A stretch of DNA of 52,317 nt from Deltaproteobacteria bacterium (lineage in GTDB: Bacteria > UBA10199 > SPLOWO2-01-44-7): the NCBI GenBank assembly GCA_023265595.1, contig JAHFSU010000001.1, forward strand, positions 1 through 52,317, in the 5' to 3' direction. Numbering within the stretch: the stretch's first letter is position 1; each line of letters opens with the position of its first letter. The notes under the pieces are model-generated. The model searched no databases, was not told where the DNA came from, and saw nothing but the letters and a program-made list of their open reading frames with translations. The position numbers were made by a program, and so were the translations under genes. Positions 26,353 to 33,832 of the stretch are shown here, piece by piece.

Positions 26353-26381
26353 ATTTAATCCCTCCCCTCCGGTTTTGTCAA
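26353..26381 (-). promoter_or_regulatory. Candidate promoter of DUF1844-htrA
   Basis: On the minus strand TTGACA (26381-26376) is followed after 17 bases by TTAAAT (26358-26353). Transcription would start near 26346. The remaining intergenic DNA to bamD (26382-26580) holds short GTGTCAGAGG and GTCTGACCCTCTGAC-type repeats and no gene. Confidence 0.55.
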
Positions 26382-26581
26382 GACAGGCAGAGGTCTGACC
26401 CTCTGACTTTCTTGATTTACTTAAAGAGATGTCAAAAAGGGATGGAAAGCGCAAAAATGGAGGCGGTCTCCCTTCCCCCTCACGTGCCGGTCTCGAACCA
26501 TCATCAAAAAGTGTCAGAGGATCCGGGGTAAAAGTTTTTTGTTGCGCTTAAAATTCGAATCGCCATAGAATCATCCTGCTT

Positions 26582-27358
26582 ATGCTGAAAACCAAAATAG
26601 GATTTTTTCTCTTGCTCTCCCTCTTGTTGACCGGGTGCGGCAAACAGGTTTTTGATATCGGAAGTGAAGACCCGCAACGGCAGCTCAAAAAATGCATCAC
26701 CCTTTCCGAAAATAAGCAGTATGAAAAGGCGGTGGAATGTCTTGAAATTTTTAAATCCCGTTTTCCACAGACCCAACAAGGACAAGAGGCGGAACTCCGA
26801 ATAGCCGATTCTTACTATAACCAACACGAGTTTATTCTGGCGGCCGATACTTATCTTTCTTTCGTCAAACTATTCCCGACCCACCCCCAAGTCGATTATG
26901 CCATCTATCGCGCCGGCCTTGCCTACTTGAAAGAGGCCCCCAAATCGATCGACCGGGATCAGCAAAATATCGTAAAAGCGGTCGAGCAATTTGAAACCGT
27001 TTTACGCGCCTTCCCGCAAAGCACGTATCGGGAAGCCATTTTAAATGAGCTCTATCTGGCCCAAAACCGCCTTGCAGAAAGGATTTATTATATCGGTCGT
27101 TTTTACTATCGAACGGGCGAGTATATCTCCGCTTCACTGCGTTTTGCAGAGTTGGTCAAAAAATATCCCCAATCCAGGCGAACACCACGAGCCCTTTATC
27201 TGATCACCAAAACAAATCTCGACTTGGGACGGATGGAGGCCGCCAGACAGGCGGTTGAAAAACTGATTCAGGAACACCCAAAGAATGAATGGACAAATAA
27301 GGCGCAAAAAATATATCTTGAGGTAGCGCAAAAACGGGAGGAGAAAAAAAATGGATAA
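26582..27358 (+). CDS. bamD: Outer-membrane assembly lipoprotein BamD
   Basis: The protein has 258 aa. A lipoprotein signal peptide with lipobox LLTGC (C19) is followed by five TPR-like repeats (NKQYEKAVECLEIFKSRFPQ; QHEFILAADTYLSFVKLFP; AVEQFETVLRAFPQSTYREA; YISASLRFAELVKKYPQSRR; EAARQAVEKLIQEHPKNEW), the YfiO/BamD pattern. It is the essential periplasmic partner of BamA in beta-barrel insertion. A weak promoter (TTGCGC ... TAGAAT) ends about 10 bases before the ATG, so the leader would be very short. It overlaps the next TPR gene by 8 bases. Confidence 0.92.
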   Translation: MLKTKIGFFLLLSLLLTGCGKQVFDIGSEDPQRQLKKCITLSENKQYEKAVECLEIFKSRFPQTQQGQEAELRIADSYYNQHEFILAADTYLSFVKLFPTHPQVDYAIYRAGLAYLKEAPKSIDRDQQNIVKAVEQFETVLRAFPQSTYREAILNELYLAQNRLAERIYYIGRFYYRTGEYISASLRFAELVKKYPQSRRTPRALYLITKTNLDLGRMEAARQAVEKLIQEHPKNEWTNKAQKIYLEVAQKREEKKNG

Positions 27359-28055
27359 CACGCAAGAATGGGTCGATCTGGGCAAACAATGTTTTGAAAA
27401 TAAGGATTATCTTCGTGCCGAGCGCTATCTAAGACAGGTGGTGCAAGCCAACTGCCGTTATGCCGATGTGCTCAACATGCTGGGCGTCATCAATCATATT
27501 GAAGGAAAGTTCGAAGCGGCCATCGGCGCTTTCAAAGAGGCGTTGAAAATCAACCCTCGCTATACCGAGGCGGTTCTGAATCTGGCTGTTTTGTATAACG
27601 ATTTAGGCCGATATCAGGATGCCAAAAAACTGTATACGAATCTCCACAAAAAGGAAAAAGAAACAACCGACGATATCGAACCGGTTTTAAAGGGAAAGCT
27701 TTCTAACATGCATGCCGAAATCGGTGATGTTTATCGTTCGATCGGCCTTTTTAAATTTGCCGTAGCCGAATACAAAAAGGCGCTCGATTTGAATCCGAGT
27801 TATGTCGATATCCGGACGAAGATGGGTGTCGCCTTGCGGGAGGCCGGCGCTTTGGAAGCCTCGCTGAAAGAACTCAGGATAGTTGTAAAGGAAGACGCCC
27901 GCTACATCATGGCCCGTATTCAACTGGGGATTACTTTCTATTCCCTTAAGAAAATTGCTGATGCCAAAAAAGAATGGGATGCCGTTTTAAAACAAGACCC
28001 CGACAATGAAAGCGCAAAAATGTATTTAAGATTATGCGATCCTTCGACTCGCTAA
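27351..28055 (+). CDS. TPR-repeat protein cotranscribed with bamD
   Basis: The protein has 234 aa and no signal peptide, so it is probably cytoplasmic. Five or six TPR units cover most of the length (QCFENKDYLRAERYLRQVV; GKFEAAIGAFKEALKINPRY; LGRYQDAKKLYTNLHKKEK; GLFKFAVAEYKKALDLNPSY; KKIADAKKEWDAVLKQDPDN). The start lies inside the end of bamD, implying coupling. The last residues (DPSTR) are encoded by a REP-like element shared with the end of the convergent alaS. The partner is unknown. Confidence 0.85.
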   Translation: MDNTQEWVDLGKQCFENKDYLRAERYLRQVVQANCRYADVLNMLGVINHIEGKFEAAIGAFKEALKINPRYTEAVLNLAVLYNDLGRYQDAKKLYTNLHKKEKETTDDIEPVLKGKLSNMHAEIGDVYRSIGLFKFAVAEYKKALDLNPSYVDIRTKMGVALREAGALEASLKELRIVVKEDARYIMARIQLGITFYSLKKIADAKKEWDAVLKQDPDNESAKMYLRLCDPSTR

Positions 28056-28069
28056 CGCTCGCTCAGGAT
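28039..28069. repeat. REP-like element spanning two convergent gene ends
   Basis: Sequence with terminal inverted ATCCT/AGGAT and an internal CTTCGACTCGC...GCTCGCTCAGG, of the widespread CCTTCGAC-GCTCAGG type. It holds the stop codons of both the TPR gene (TAA) and alaS (TAG), which overlap at 28052-28055. A relative lies in prmC at 52161. Confidence 0.6.
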
Positions 28070-30649
28070 GTCCCATGCCATGGACAAAATATCGTTCAGC
28101 TTATCGATTGAAGGCCCCCCGCCTTGAGCCATGTCGGCGCGGCCACCGCCGGTGCCACCAACCCGCGGGGCCAACTTTTTCATGATATCCCCCGCCGAAA
28201 ATCGGGAAACCAGATCGGACGTTACCGCCGCCACCAAGGCGGCCTTGCCGCCGACATCCGCCCCGAGCACAATAATGCCGGAGCCCAATTTCTGTTTGTA
28301 GGTATCGGCCATCTCCCTAAGCTCTTGCGCATTGGCTGCCTCCACTTGCGCCGCCAAGATTTTCACCCCTTTCACCTCCCTTGCCTTTTGAACCCATGTA
28401 TCAAACTGCAAAACCGCCTGCTGCAAACGAGACGATTTTTCCGTCTTTTCCCGTTGCTTTAAAATTTCTTTCTTTTTTGCGTTCGCCTCTTTTTCTTTGA
28501 TATTCGTTTGATCTGCTTTCAAAAATACTTGTGCCGTCATGCCCGATATCGCTTCAATGCGGCGGACACCGCTCGCCACCGAACGTTCCTTAACCAATTT
28601 GACAAGACCGATTTCCCCCGTTGCGGCAACATGGGTTCCACCGCAAAGCTCTTTCGAAAAATCTTTGATATCGACCATACGAACCCTATCCCCATATTTT
28701 TCACCGAAGTAGGCCAAGGCCCCCTGTGCAATCGCTTCATGATATGAAAGCACACTAGTTTTAATCGAAATATTCTTTTCGATCTCTTTGTTCACCAACA
28801 TCTCGATGTCGGCCAATTGTTCGTCGGAGATGGAACCGAAATGGGAAAAATCGAACCGGAGATATTTGTCATCCAAGTAAGAACCGGCCTGTTTGACATG
28901 TTCCCCCAAAATTTGGCGAAGCGCCGCGTGTAAGAGATGGGTTGCGGTATGGTTGCAACGGATTTGTTGACGGCGCTCACTGTTGATCTGCAACAGCAGA
29001 CGTTGATCCCGTCGCAGCGCGCCGGAAATCACTTTCACCCAATGGACAAAAAGATCGGAAAAGGGTTTTTGTGTGTCTTCTATCTGTAGTTCAGTTTCGT
29101 CTTGAACCCCCAAACCTGTATCACCCACTTGACCACCCCCTTCGGCATAAAATGGGGTGACATCGGTGATGAGCTCAATTGTTTCCCCCTCTTTTGCCTC
29201 TGTAACAACCTTCCCCCCTTTTACTAAACGCAGCACCTCTCCCTCGGCCGATTCTTTTTCATATCCGATAAAATCGGTGGAACACCCTTCCTGTTTTATT
29301 TTTTGATAGATCGGATCCATCTTGATGGCACCGGAGCCTTTCCACGCCTTGCGCGCCCGTTCCCGCTGTTTTTCCATTTCGGCTTCAAAACCTTTTTCAT
29401 CGATGTCCCATCCCCGCTCTCGCGCAATCAACTCAGTCAAATCCTTTGGAAAACCGAAGGTATCATAAAGTTTGAAAACAATTTCGCCGTGGAGATTTTT
29501 TTGTCTCGACTTTTGAAGAACCACAAATTCTTTCTCCAAAATTTCGAGGCCCCGATCGAGTGTCTCCAAAAACCGCTCTTCTTCATGGGTCAAAATTTTG
29601 TCGATCATTGACTGATGCTGCACAATTTCGGGATAAGCCTTTCCCATTTCATTGCGGACTGTTCGGGAAACCGCGGCAAAAAAGGGTTGGTGTATTTCCA
29701 ACTGGCGGGCATATCGAATGGCCCGGCGCAAAATTCTCCGTAAGACATACCCGCGCCCTTCATTCGACGGGAAAAGGCCGTCGGCAATGAGAAAGGTGGC
29801 CGCACGGACATGATCGGCAATAACGCGCATCGCTATTATAACCCGTTCATCCTGAGCCCCGTGAAAGGATGTCGTGACCCCCGCAATGCTCTCAATCGTC
29901 TTTATGATCGGCACAAAGAGATCCGTTTCCCAATTGCTGTCGACTTTTTGCATCACGCAAGCGAGCCGCTCCAACCCCATCCCTGTATCGACCGAAGGTT
30001 TCGGCAAAGAGGACAAGGCGCCATCAACACCGCGATTGAATTGCATAAAAACGAGATTCCAAAGTTCGAAAAAACGCTCCCCAGCCTCCACCTCTTTTTG
30101 CGTCACCGGTTTTCCGGGGTCGCGATCCCAATGAATTTCGCTGCAGGGACCGCAAGGTCCCGTATCCCCCATCGCCCAAAAATTGTCTTTTTCTCCGAGT
30201 CTAAAAATACTGTCTTTGGAAACATGCTGCAACCAAAGCGCGGCGGCATCGTCGTCTTTTTCGAAAACGGTGACGAGGAGACGATTTTTGTCGAGCTTTA
30301 GGACCTTTGTCAAAAATTCCCACGCAAAGGCAATCGCCTCTTTTTTGAAATAGTCGCCGAACGAAAAATTCCCGAGCATCTCAAAAAAAGTATGGTGGCG
30401 CGGCGTATATCCGACATTTTCCAAATCGTTGTGTTTGCCGGAAACGCGCATACACTTTTGCGAACTCGCGGCCCTTTTATAGAGACGTTTTTCCGCCCCT
30501 AAAAAAACATCCTTGAACGGCACCATGCCGGCATTGGTGAAATAGAGGGTCGGATCTCCCGCCGGAATCAGCGACGCGCTGGCCACGCGGGTATGCCCCT
30601 GTTTTTCAAAATACTTCAAAAATGTTTCGCGGATTTCGTCCGAACGCAT
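28052..30649 (-). CDS. alaS: Alanyl-tRNA synthetase
   Basis: The 865-aa protein is full length. The class II catalytic domain (IRETFLKYFEKQGHTRVASASLIP; FFEMLGNFSFGDYFK; DTGPCGPCSEIHWD; DTGMGLERLA), the editing domain with zinc-binding NHTATHLLH and CGGTHVAATG, and the C-Ala domain (GADVGGKAALVAAVT...GGGRADMAQGG) are all present. It charges tRNA-Ala. The C-terminal residues LSER come from the REP-like element. In many proteobacteria alaS follows recA-recX; here an island on the opposite strand separates it from recA. Confidence 0.97.
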   Translation of the reverse strand: MRSDEIRETFLKYFEKQGHTRVASASLIPAGDPTLYFTNAGMVPFKDVFLGAEKRLYKRAASSQKCMRVSGKHNDLENVGYTPRHHTFFEMLGNFSFGDYFKKEAIAFAWEFLTKVLKLDKNRLLVTVFEKDDDAAALWLQHVSKDSIFRLGEKDNFWAMGDTGPCGPCSEIHWDRDPGKPVTQKEVEAGERFFELWNLVFMQFNRGVDGALSSLPKPSVDTGMGLERLACVMQKVDSNWETDLFVPIIKTIESIAGVTTSFHGAQDERVIIAMRVIADHVRAATFLIADGLFPSNEGRGYVLRRILRRAIRYARQLEIHQPFFAAVSRTVRNEMGKAYPEIVQHQSMIDKILTHEEERFLETLDRGLEILEKEFVVLQKSRQKNLHGEIVFKLYDTFGFPKDLTELIARERGWDIDEKGFEAEMEKQRERARKAWKGSGAIKMDPIYQKIKQEGCSTDFIGYEKESAEGEVLRLVKGGKVVTEAKEGETIELITDVTPFYAEGGGQVGDTGLGVQDETELQIEDTQKPFSDLFVHWVKVISGALRRDQRLLLQINSERRQQIRCNHTATHLLHAALRQILGEHVKQAGSYLDDKYLRFDFSHFGSISDEQLADIEMLVNKEIEKNISIKTSVLSYHEAIAQGALAYFGEKYGDRVRMVDIKDFSKELCGGTHVAATGEIGLVKLVKERSVASGVRRIEAISGMTAQVFLKADQTNIKEKEANAKKKEILKQREKTEKSSRLQQAVLQFDTWVQKAREVKGVKILAAQVEAANAQELREMADTYKQKLGSGIIVLGADVGGKAALVAAVTSDLVSRFSAGDIMKKLAPRVGGTGGGRADMAQGGGPSIDKLNDILSMAWDILSER

Positions 30650-30693
30650 GGAGAAAACCTATGGCACAAAAATATCTGAGAAACAATAATCGA

Positions 30694-30721
30694 TTGACAT
30701 AACCTATGTCCCTGATAAACA
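30694..30721 (+). promoter_or_regulatory. Candidate promoter of the orphan gene at 30743
   Basis: TTGACA (30694-30699) and TAAACA (30716-30721) have 16-base spacing. Immediately downstream GGCCTC (30722-30727) can pair with GAGGCC (30735-30740), which overlaps the ribosome-binding site. Confidence 0.45.
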
Positions 30722-30742
30722 GGCCTCTATAAAGGAGGCCGT

Positions 30743-31954
30743 ATGGGCGACCGCGTCCGTTATTTCAATCCCTTCAGACCTTTCCAAGATCCAAAACAGG
30801 CCGAACTCGATCTTCAAGCCACCTCTTATGTTATTGAGAAGCCGTGTCCTGGGTGTGCATATCCCTCAAAGACAGATTATTATGTCGAACAACTAACGGT
30901 TGATGCCGCACCGCGGGCCAAGCTTTGGAGAACACTCGATAAAGAGGGGAATGTCTTTCCCCAATCTCCCTACATTTGGGATGAGTGGAACAAAGAGGGT
31001 GATGGGGCTAAAAGATTTTTGGTTTATACAGGTCAAAGTCCCTGTCGGTTAGACCAATTGAATCATTTAGAGAGCGCCTTCCGGTGTCTCCCTTCGGATG
31101 TGAGTGATATTTACACGACCGATCAGTTGCGGCCCTACTCCGCTGTTTATCAGAAAAAAGAGGGAGAACGTTTGGAAAAGGCCGTGCAAAACCAGATTGA
31201 AAGATCGGCACGGTTTTATCTTCGCAAAACGGCCGCAGCTTTTTATAATAACCCCGATCCGGTAATGATCACACAGGTACTTCAATATGATCGGGAAGGA
31301 AAAGAAGAATCGACGTTGCGGGTTGAGTATAGAAACGACATGCCGTTTGAAAAATGGAGGAAATATAACGTTTGGACGCCCGAAGCTCAAGGAGCCGCTG
31401 GTATTCCGCGCCCAGAAAGGCCTGCCGACGAAATCTGGCAGGCGGACATTACAGATGTCGCCATGGATGGAATGGTCGATTCCGTTGAATTAAAGTTTTC
31501 TGCGCTTGGGACCTTCATGCGGAACCCGGAATTTAGCGTTCCCGTTCGAACGCAGTATACGGCAGGTGTTTTGTCGCATTTTGACATTCTTTTGAAGGAG
31601 ATGAAACCGCAACGCTTTGTTTATCGTATTCCCCGTGATGTTTATTTCAGGGAGCCGGTTGGAAAAGAGCGGCCTTATACTGTTATCCATATGACGGAAG
31701 AAAAACCATGCTTTCTCTCCGGAAATTCGATAGCCACAATTCATACGACTGAAGGAAAAACAGTGGATGTTGTAGCGAGAGCCGCAGCCTGCTTCAAGTT
31801 GGATCTGACTGGTTACAGTCTCGTAGAATTGACCCCAAAGAATGAAGAAGAGATGGCAAAATTTCTCTCAAAAAAGACAGAAACAGAAGAAAAAACGGAC
31901 CTCGCGGGTCCAGCATGGTTGGCGATAATGGGTGCTCTTGCATTCAGTTTATAA
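30743..31954 (+). CDS. Orphan protein of unknown function
   Basis: The protein has 403 aa, with a strong AAAGGAGG site 5 bases before ATG 30743. There is no signal peptide. A CxxC pair sits near the N-terminus (EKPCPGCAYP), and further cysteines occur at SPCRLD, FRCLPS, KPCFLS and AACFKL. The middle is mixed alpha/beta. The last ~12 residues (PAWLAIMGALAFSL) are hydrophobic and could be a short tail anchor. I recognise no family. It opens the plus-strand island between recA and alaS and is followed by a REP-like element and the first copy of the 34-nt hairpin repeat. The CxxC could be a metal or redox site (inference). Confidence 0.75.
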   Translation: MGDRVRYFNPFRPFQDPKQAELDLQATSYVIEKPCPGCAYPSKTDYYVEQLTVDAAPRAKLWRTLDKEGNVFPQSPYIWDEWNKEGDGAKRFLVYTGQSPCRLDQLNHLESAFRCLPSDVSDIYTTDQLRPYSAVYQKKEGERLEKAVQNQIERSARFYLRKTAAAFYNNPDPVMITQVLQYDREGKEESTLRVEYRNDMPFEKWRKYNVWTPEAQGAAGIPRPERPADEIWQADITDVAMDGMVDSVELKFSALGTFMRNPEFSVPVRTQYTAGVLSHFDILLKEMKPQRFVYRIPRDVYFREPVGKERPYTVIHMTEEKPCFLSGNSIATIHTTEGKTVDVVARAAACFKLDLTGYSLVELTPKNEEEMAKFLSKKTETEEKTDLAGPAWLAIMGALAFSL

Positions 31955-31966
31955 TCCCGCCTGTAA

Positions 31967-31996
31967 GGAGCCGGATACTTCGTGAACTCACGAAAC
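31967..31996. repeat. REP-family copy related to the clpB-end palindrome
   Basis: GGAGCCGGATACTTCGTGAA (31967-31986) matches one arm plus loop of the palindrome at 20583-20622. Here TTCGTGA (31979-31985) and TCACGAA (31988-31994) form a 7-bp hairpin of their own. Confidence 0.5.
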
Positions 31997-32026
31997 GAGC
32001 ATATGTTACCTGTTAACATATGCTCC
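31993..32026. repeat. 34-nt hairpin repeat, copy 1
   Basis: The core at 31997-32025 has arms GAGCATATGTTA and TAACATATGCTC around CCTGT. The whole 34-nt block is identical to 33312-33345. It lies 38 bases after the orphan gene's stop and may act as a terminator or as the border of an inserted segment. Confidence 0.8.
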
Positions 32027-32078
32027 TAAAATTTAAAATCTTGTCCTCCTTTGCTGAATTTGTTAGATTTTTATCAAG

Positions 32079-32267
32079 ATGCAAAGCACTTTTAAAAACA
32101 TCGACGAGCAGCGATATAAATCTTTGGGGGTGGATCTGACACTGCTATGGGAAAATCTGCACAGAACCCCCACAGAGCGCATCCAGCACCACCAGGAGAT
32201 GTTGAGGGTTGTCGAGGCGGTCAAAGGTAAAGCAAATAAAAACAAATCTTCTAGACATTCCCGATGA
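32079..32267 (+). CDS. Small protein upstream of a nucleotidyltransferase remnant
   Basis: The protein has 62 aa: charged and helical, with the pattern RYKSLGVDLTLLWENLHRTPTERIQHHQEML, which resembles the short partner proteins encoded just upstream of MNT/AbiEii-like nucleotidyltransferase genes (toxin-antitoxin-like pairs). There is no good Shine-Dalgarno site. The end (KNKSSRHSR) may be altered, because the downstream gene continues in the same frame right after its TGA. It is either intact or the surviving half of a decayed pair. Confidence 0.5.
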   Translation: MQSTFKNIDEQRYKSLGVDLTLLWENLHRTPTERIQHHQEMLRVVEAVKGKANKNKSSRHSR

Positions 32268-32615
32268 TTCAATTTAAAAACTCTGGTTGATGCTCTTCGT
32301 CCCCTTCGTCCCAAACTGCGGGGCCCCAAAGATGAGAATTTTTCTTTTCTTTTTGATGAAAAAACTCTCAAAAACGGAATGAATTTTACGCTCACAACGA
32401 ATTTGGGAGATATTGATTTGTTGGGGGAAATCAGCGGAGTGGGCTCTTACAAAGACTTGAGAACAAATGCAGAAACCGTCGAACTTTTTGGAAAACATTG
32501 TCTTGTGATTTCGCTTGTCGATCTGATCCGTTCCAAAAAAGCAGCGGGTCGCAAAAAGGATCTGCTCATCCTGGATGAACTCGAAGCCCTGAAAGAACTG
32601 AAAAAAAAATCGTAG
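32268..32615 (+). pseudogene. N-terminally truncated nucleotidyltransferase-like gene
   Basis: An open frame without a credible start reads NLKTLVDALRPLRPKLRG, then FDEKTLKNGMNFTLTTNLG, DIDLLGEISGVGSY and SLVDLIRSKKAAGRKKD, ending TAG at 32615. This is the C-terminal two-thirds of a small nucleotidyltransferase family (AbiEii/MNT-like) in which the N-terminal half normally carries a GG...HG and DLD active-site region. About 55-60 codons, including the catalytic part, are missing. The frame is the same as in the 62-aa gene, as if an internal deletion joined the two. It is probably non-functional. An ATG at 32379 would give a 78-aa fragment. Confidence 0.65.
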
Positions 32616-32715
32616 GATAACCGAAGCAACAATCCATGCAAAAAAGAATCTTTTGACATTTCTGTGTGATCTGGTACCAGCACGGCTCAGCGGGGAGTAA
32701 AAGGAGGATATGACA

Positions 32716-33312
32716 ATGGCAGATACTTACTTTGGAGTAGGACTCAAGAAGGGGAATTTTTATGATATTCTGGCGAGTTATTGTATTTTCACTCCTCGCA
32801 TCCATCCCGTCATGCAGATCGCCATCAAGACAACTGACCGTTTATTCGATGAATACACAACTATTGATTCTCTTGCATCACACACAGCCGAGTCCGTGTG
32901 GATGGCCACACCAGTAGGTACCCGTATATTTTATAACGATCTTTACCAAAACGGGAGTGCAGCAAAGAAGATCGGTTATGCGCAGACCCATCTCGCTTAT
33001 CTGGATGCCGCAAAAAACAAAAAAATCCCGGAAGACCAATTGCGATATGAAACGGCAGAGGCGTATTTTCAAACCGCGTCCTTGTGTGAAAAAGGAGACC
33101 AATTCTATTGCGGTGCCGCAACGGCCCTGCGAATAATCGCCGACGGTGACACTTACGCCGAAGGCACACTCGGTCAAACCTTCGCCGGTTATTTTGGCGA
33201 GGCGCTGTGGCACGAGTTCCCCCGTGAATGGCCAAATCACTGCGATGAGATAACAAAGAGGGAACAGGAATTCGCAATCGCAAAGAATACACAATACTGC
33301 CCTGCACTTTAA
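32716..33312 (+). CDS. Orphan protein of unknown function
   Basis: The protein has 198 aa. The AAGGAGG site (32701-32707) is 8 bases from ATG 32716 (MADTYFGVGLKKGNFYDIL) but only 2 from ATG 32710, so 32716 is chosen. The protein is mostly helical, with several cysteines (SYCIF, SLCEKGDQFYCGAA, NHCDE, TQYCP). There is no signal peptide and no family was recognised. The second copy of the 34-nt hairpin repeat begins at its stop codon, so the gene, the nucleotidyltransferase remnant and the small gene all lie between the two repeat copies. Confidence 0.72.
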   Translation: MADTYFGVGLKKGNFYDILASYCIFTPRIHPVMQIAIKTTDRLFDEYTTIDSLASHTAESVWMATPVGTRIFYNDLYQNGSAAKKIGYAQTHLAYLDAAKNKKIPEDQLRYETAEAYFQTASLCEKGDQFYCGAATALRIIADGDTYAEGTLGQTFAGYFGEALWHEFPREWPNHCDEITKREQEFAIAKNTQYCPAL

Positions 33313-33345
33313 AACGAGCATATGTTACCTGTTAACATATGCTCC
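33312..33345. repeat. 34-nt hairpin repeat, copy 2
   Basis: Identical to 31993-32026 (core arms GAGCATATGTTA / TAACATATGCTC, loop CCTGT). It starts on the last base of the orphan gene's stop codon. Direct orientation relative to copy 1; the copies are 1319 bases apart. Confidence 0.8.
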
Positions 33346-33362
33346 AACACCTAGATTGTTGC

Positions 33363-33824
33363 CTAGCCCGCCGCTTTTAAAAGGGCAATGTCTTGATCGT
33401 GCTGTTCTACTTTTTCGACGACTTTATCGAGCTTGGTTTCAACGTGACCAAGCCGGTGTTTGATTTCGGAAACATCACCCTGAATACCTCTCACATCGCC
33501 TTGAGTCACTTTTAGTTTATCGTGGACCGCCTCGATCTTCATATCCAGCCCGTCGATTCTTTTGGTTAAGCGATCCTCCACCGCTTCCAACTGTTCTTTT
33601 GCGGTTTGCTGCACAAATCCGATCTTACGATCCAGATCACCAATCTTGCTGTCCATCTGGCCAATCTTGCTGTCCATCTGGCCAATCTTGCCATCCATCT
33701 GGCCAATCTTGCCATCCATCTGGCCAATCTTGCCATCCATCTCGCCTAGTTTTTCAAAAACTTTTCCTAACTGTTCCGTAAAAAAAGTTTTTGTAAGAAC
33801 ATCTGATTTCGATTTTTGTGTCAT
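33363..33824 (-). CDS. Coiled-coil protein with a heptad tandem repeat, downstream of recA
   Basis: The protein has 153 aa, with GGGGGG before ATG 33824. The centre is six 7-residue units of the type MDGKIGQ / MDSKIGQ / LDRKIGF, a textbook heptad giving a long coiled coil. It is flanked by helical segments with heptad character (TKRIDGLDMKIEAVHDKLK; VEKVEQHDQDIALL). There is no signal peptide and no transmembrane segment. It starts 8 bases after the recA stop, the place usually held by recX, and is probably cotranscribed with recA. It has no sequence resemblance to RecX that I can see, and its function is unknown. Confidence 0.8.
   Translation of the reverse strand: MTQKSKSDVLTKTFFTEQLGKVFEKLGEMDGKIGQMDGKIGQMDGKIGQMDSKIGQMDSKIGDLDRKIGFVQQTAKEQLEAVEDRLTKRIDGLDMKIEAVHDKLKVTQGDVRGIQGDVSEIKHRLGHVETKLDKVVEKVEQHDQDIALLKAAG
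33620..33745. repeat. 21-bp tandem repeat (six units)
   Basis: Five nearly identical 21-bp units (33641-33661, 33662-33682, 33683-33703, 33704-33724, 33725-33745) plus a degenerate one (33620-33640) encode the heptads of the coiled-coil protein. The units differ only at CTG/CCA and the last unit's edge, indicating recent expansion. Copy number could vary by recombination or slippage without frameshift. Confidence 0.9.
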
Positions 33825-33832
33825 ATACCCCC

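Noticed and set aside
26440-26520. tRNA-like string with GGTCTCGAACC
   Set aside because: No acceptor or anticodon stem could be built around it.
32379-32615. Stand-alone 78-aa gene starting at ATG 32379
   Set aside because: Family-like sequence continues 37 codons upstream in the same frame, so it is better explained as the tail of a truncated gene.
33620-33745. Possible CRISPR-like array
   Set aside because: Units are contiguous 21-bp coding repeats with no spacers and no cas genes nearby.
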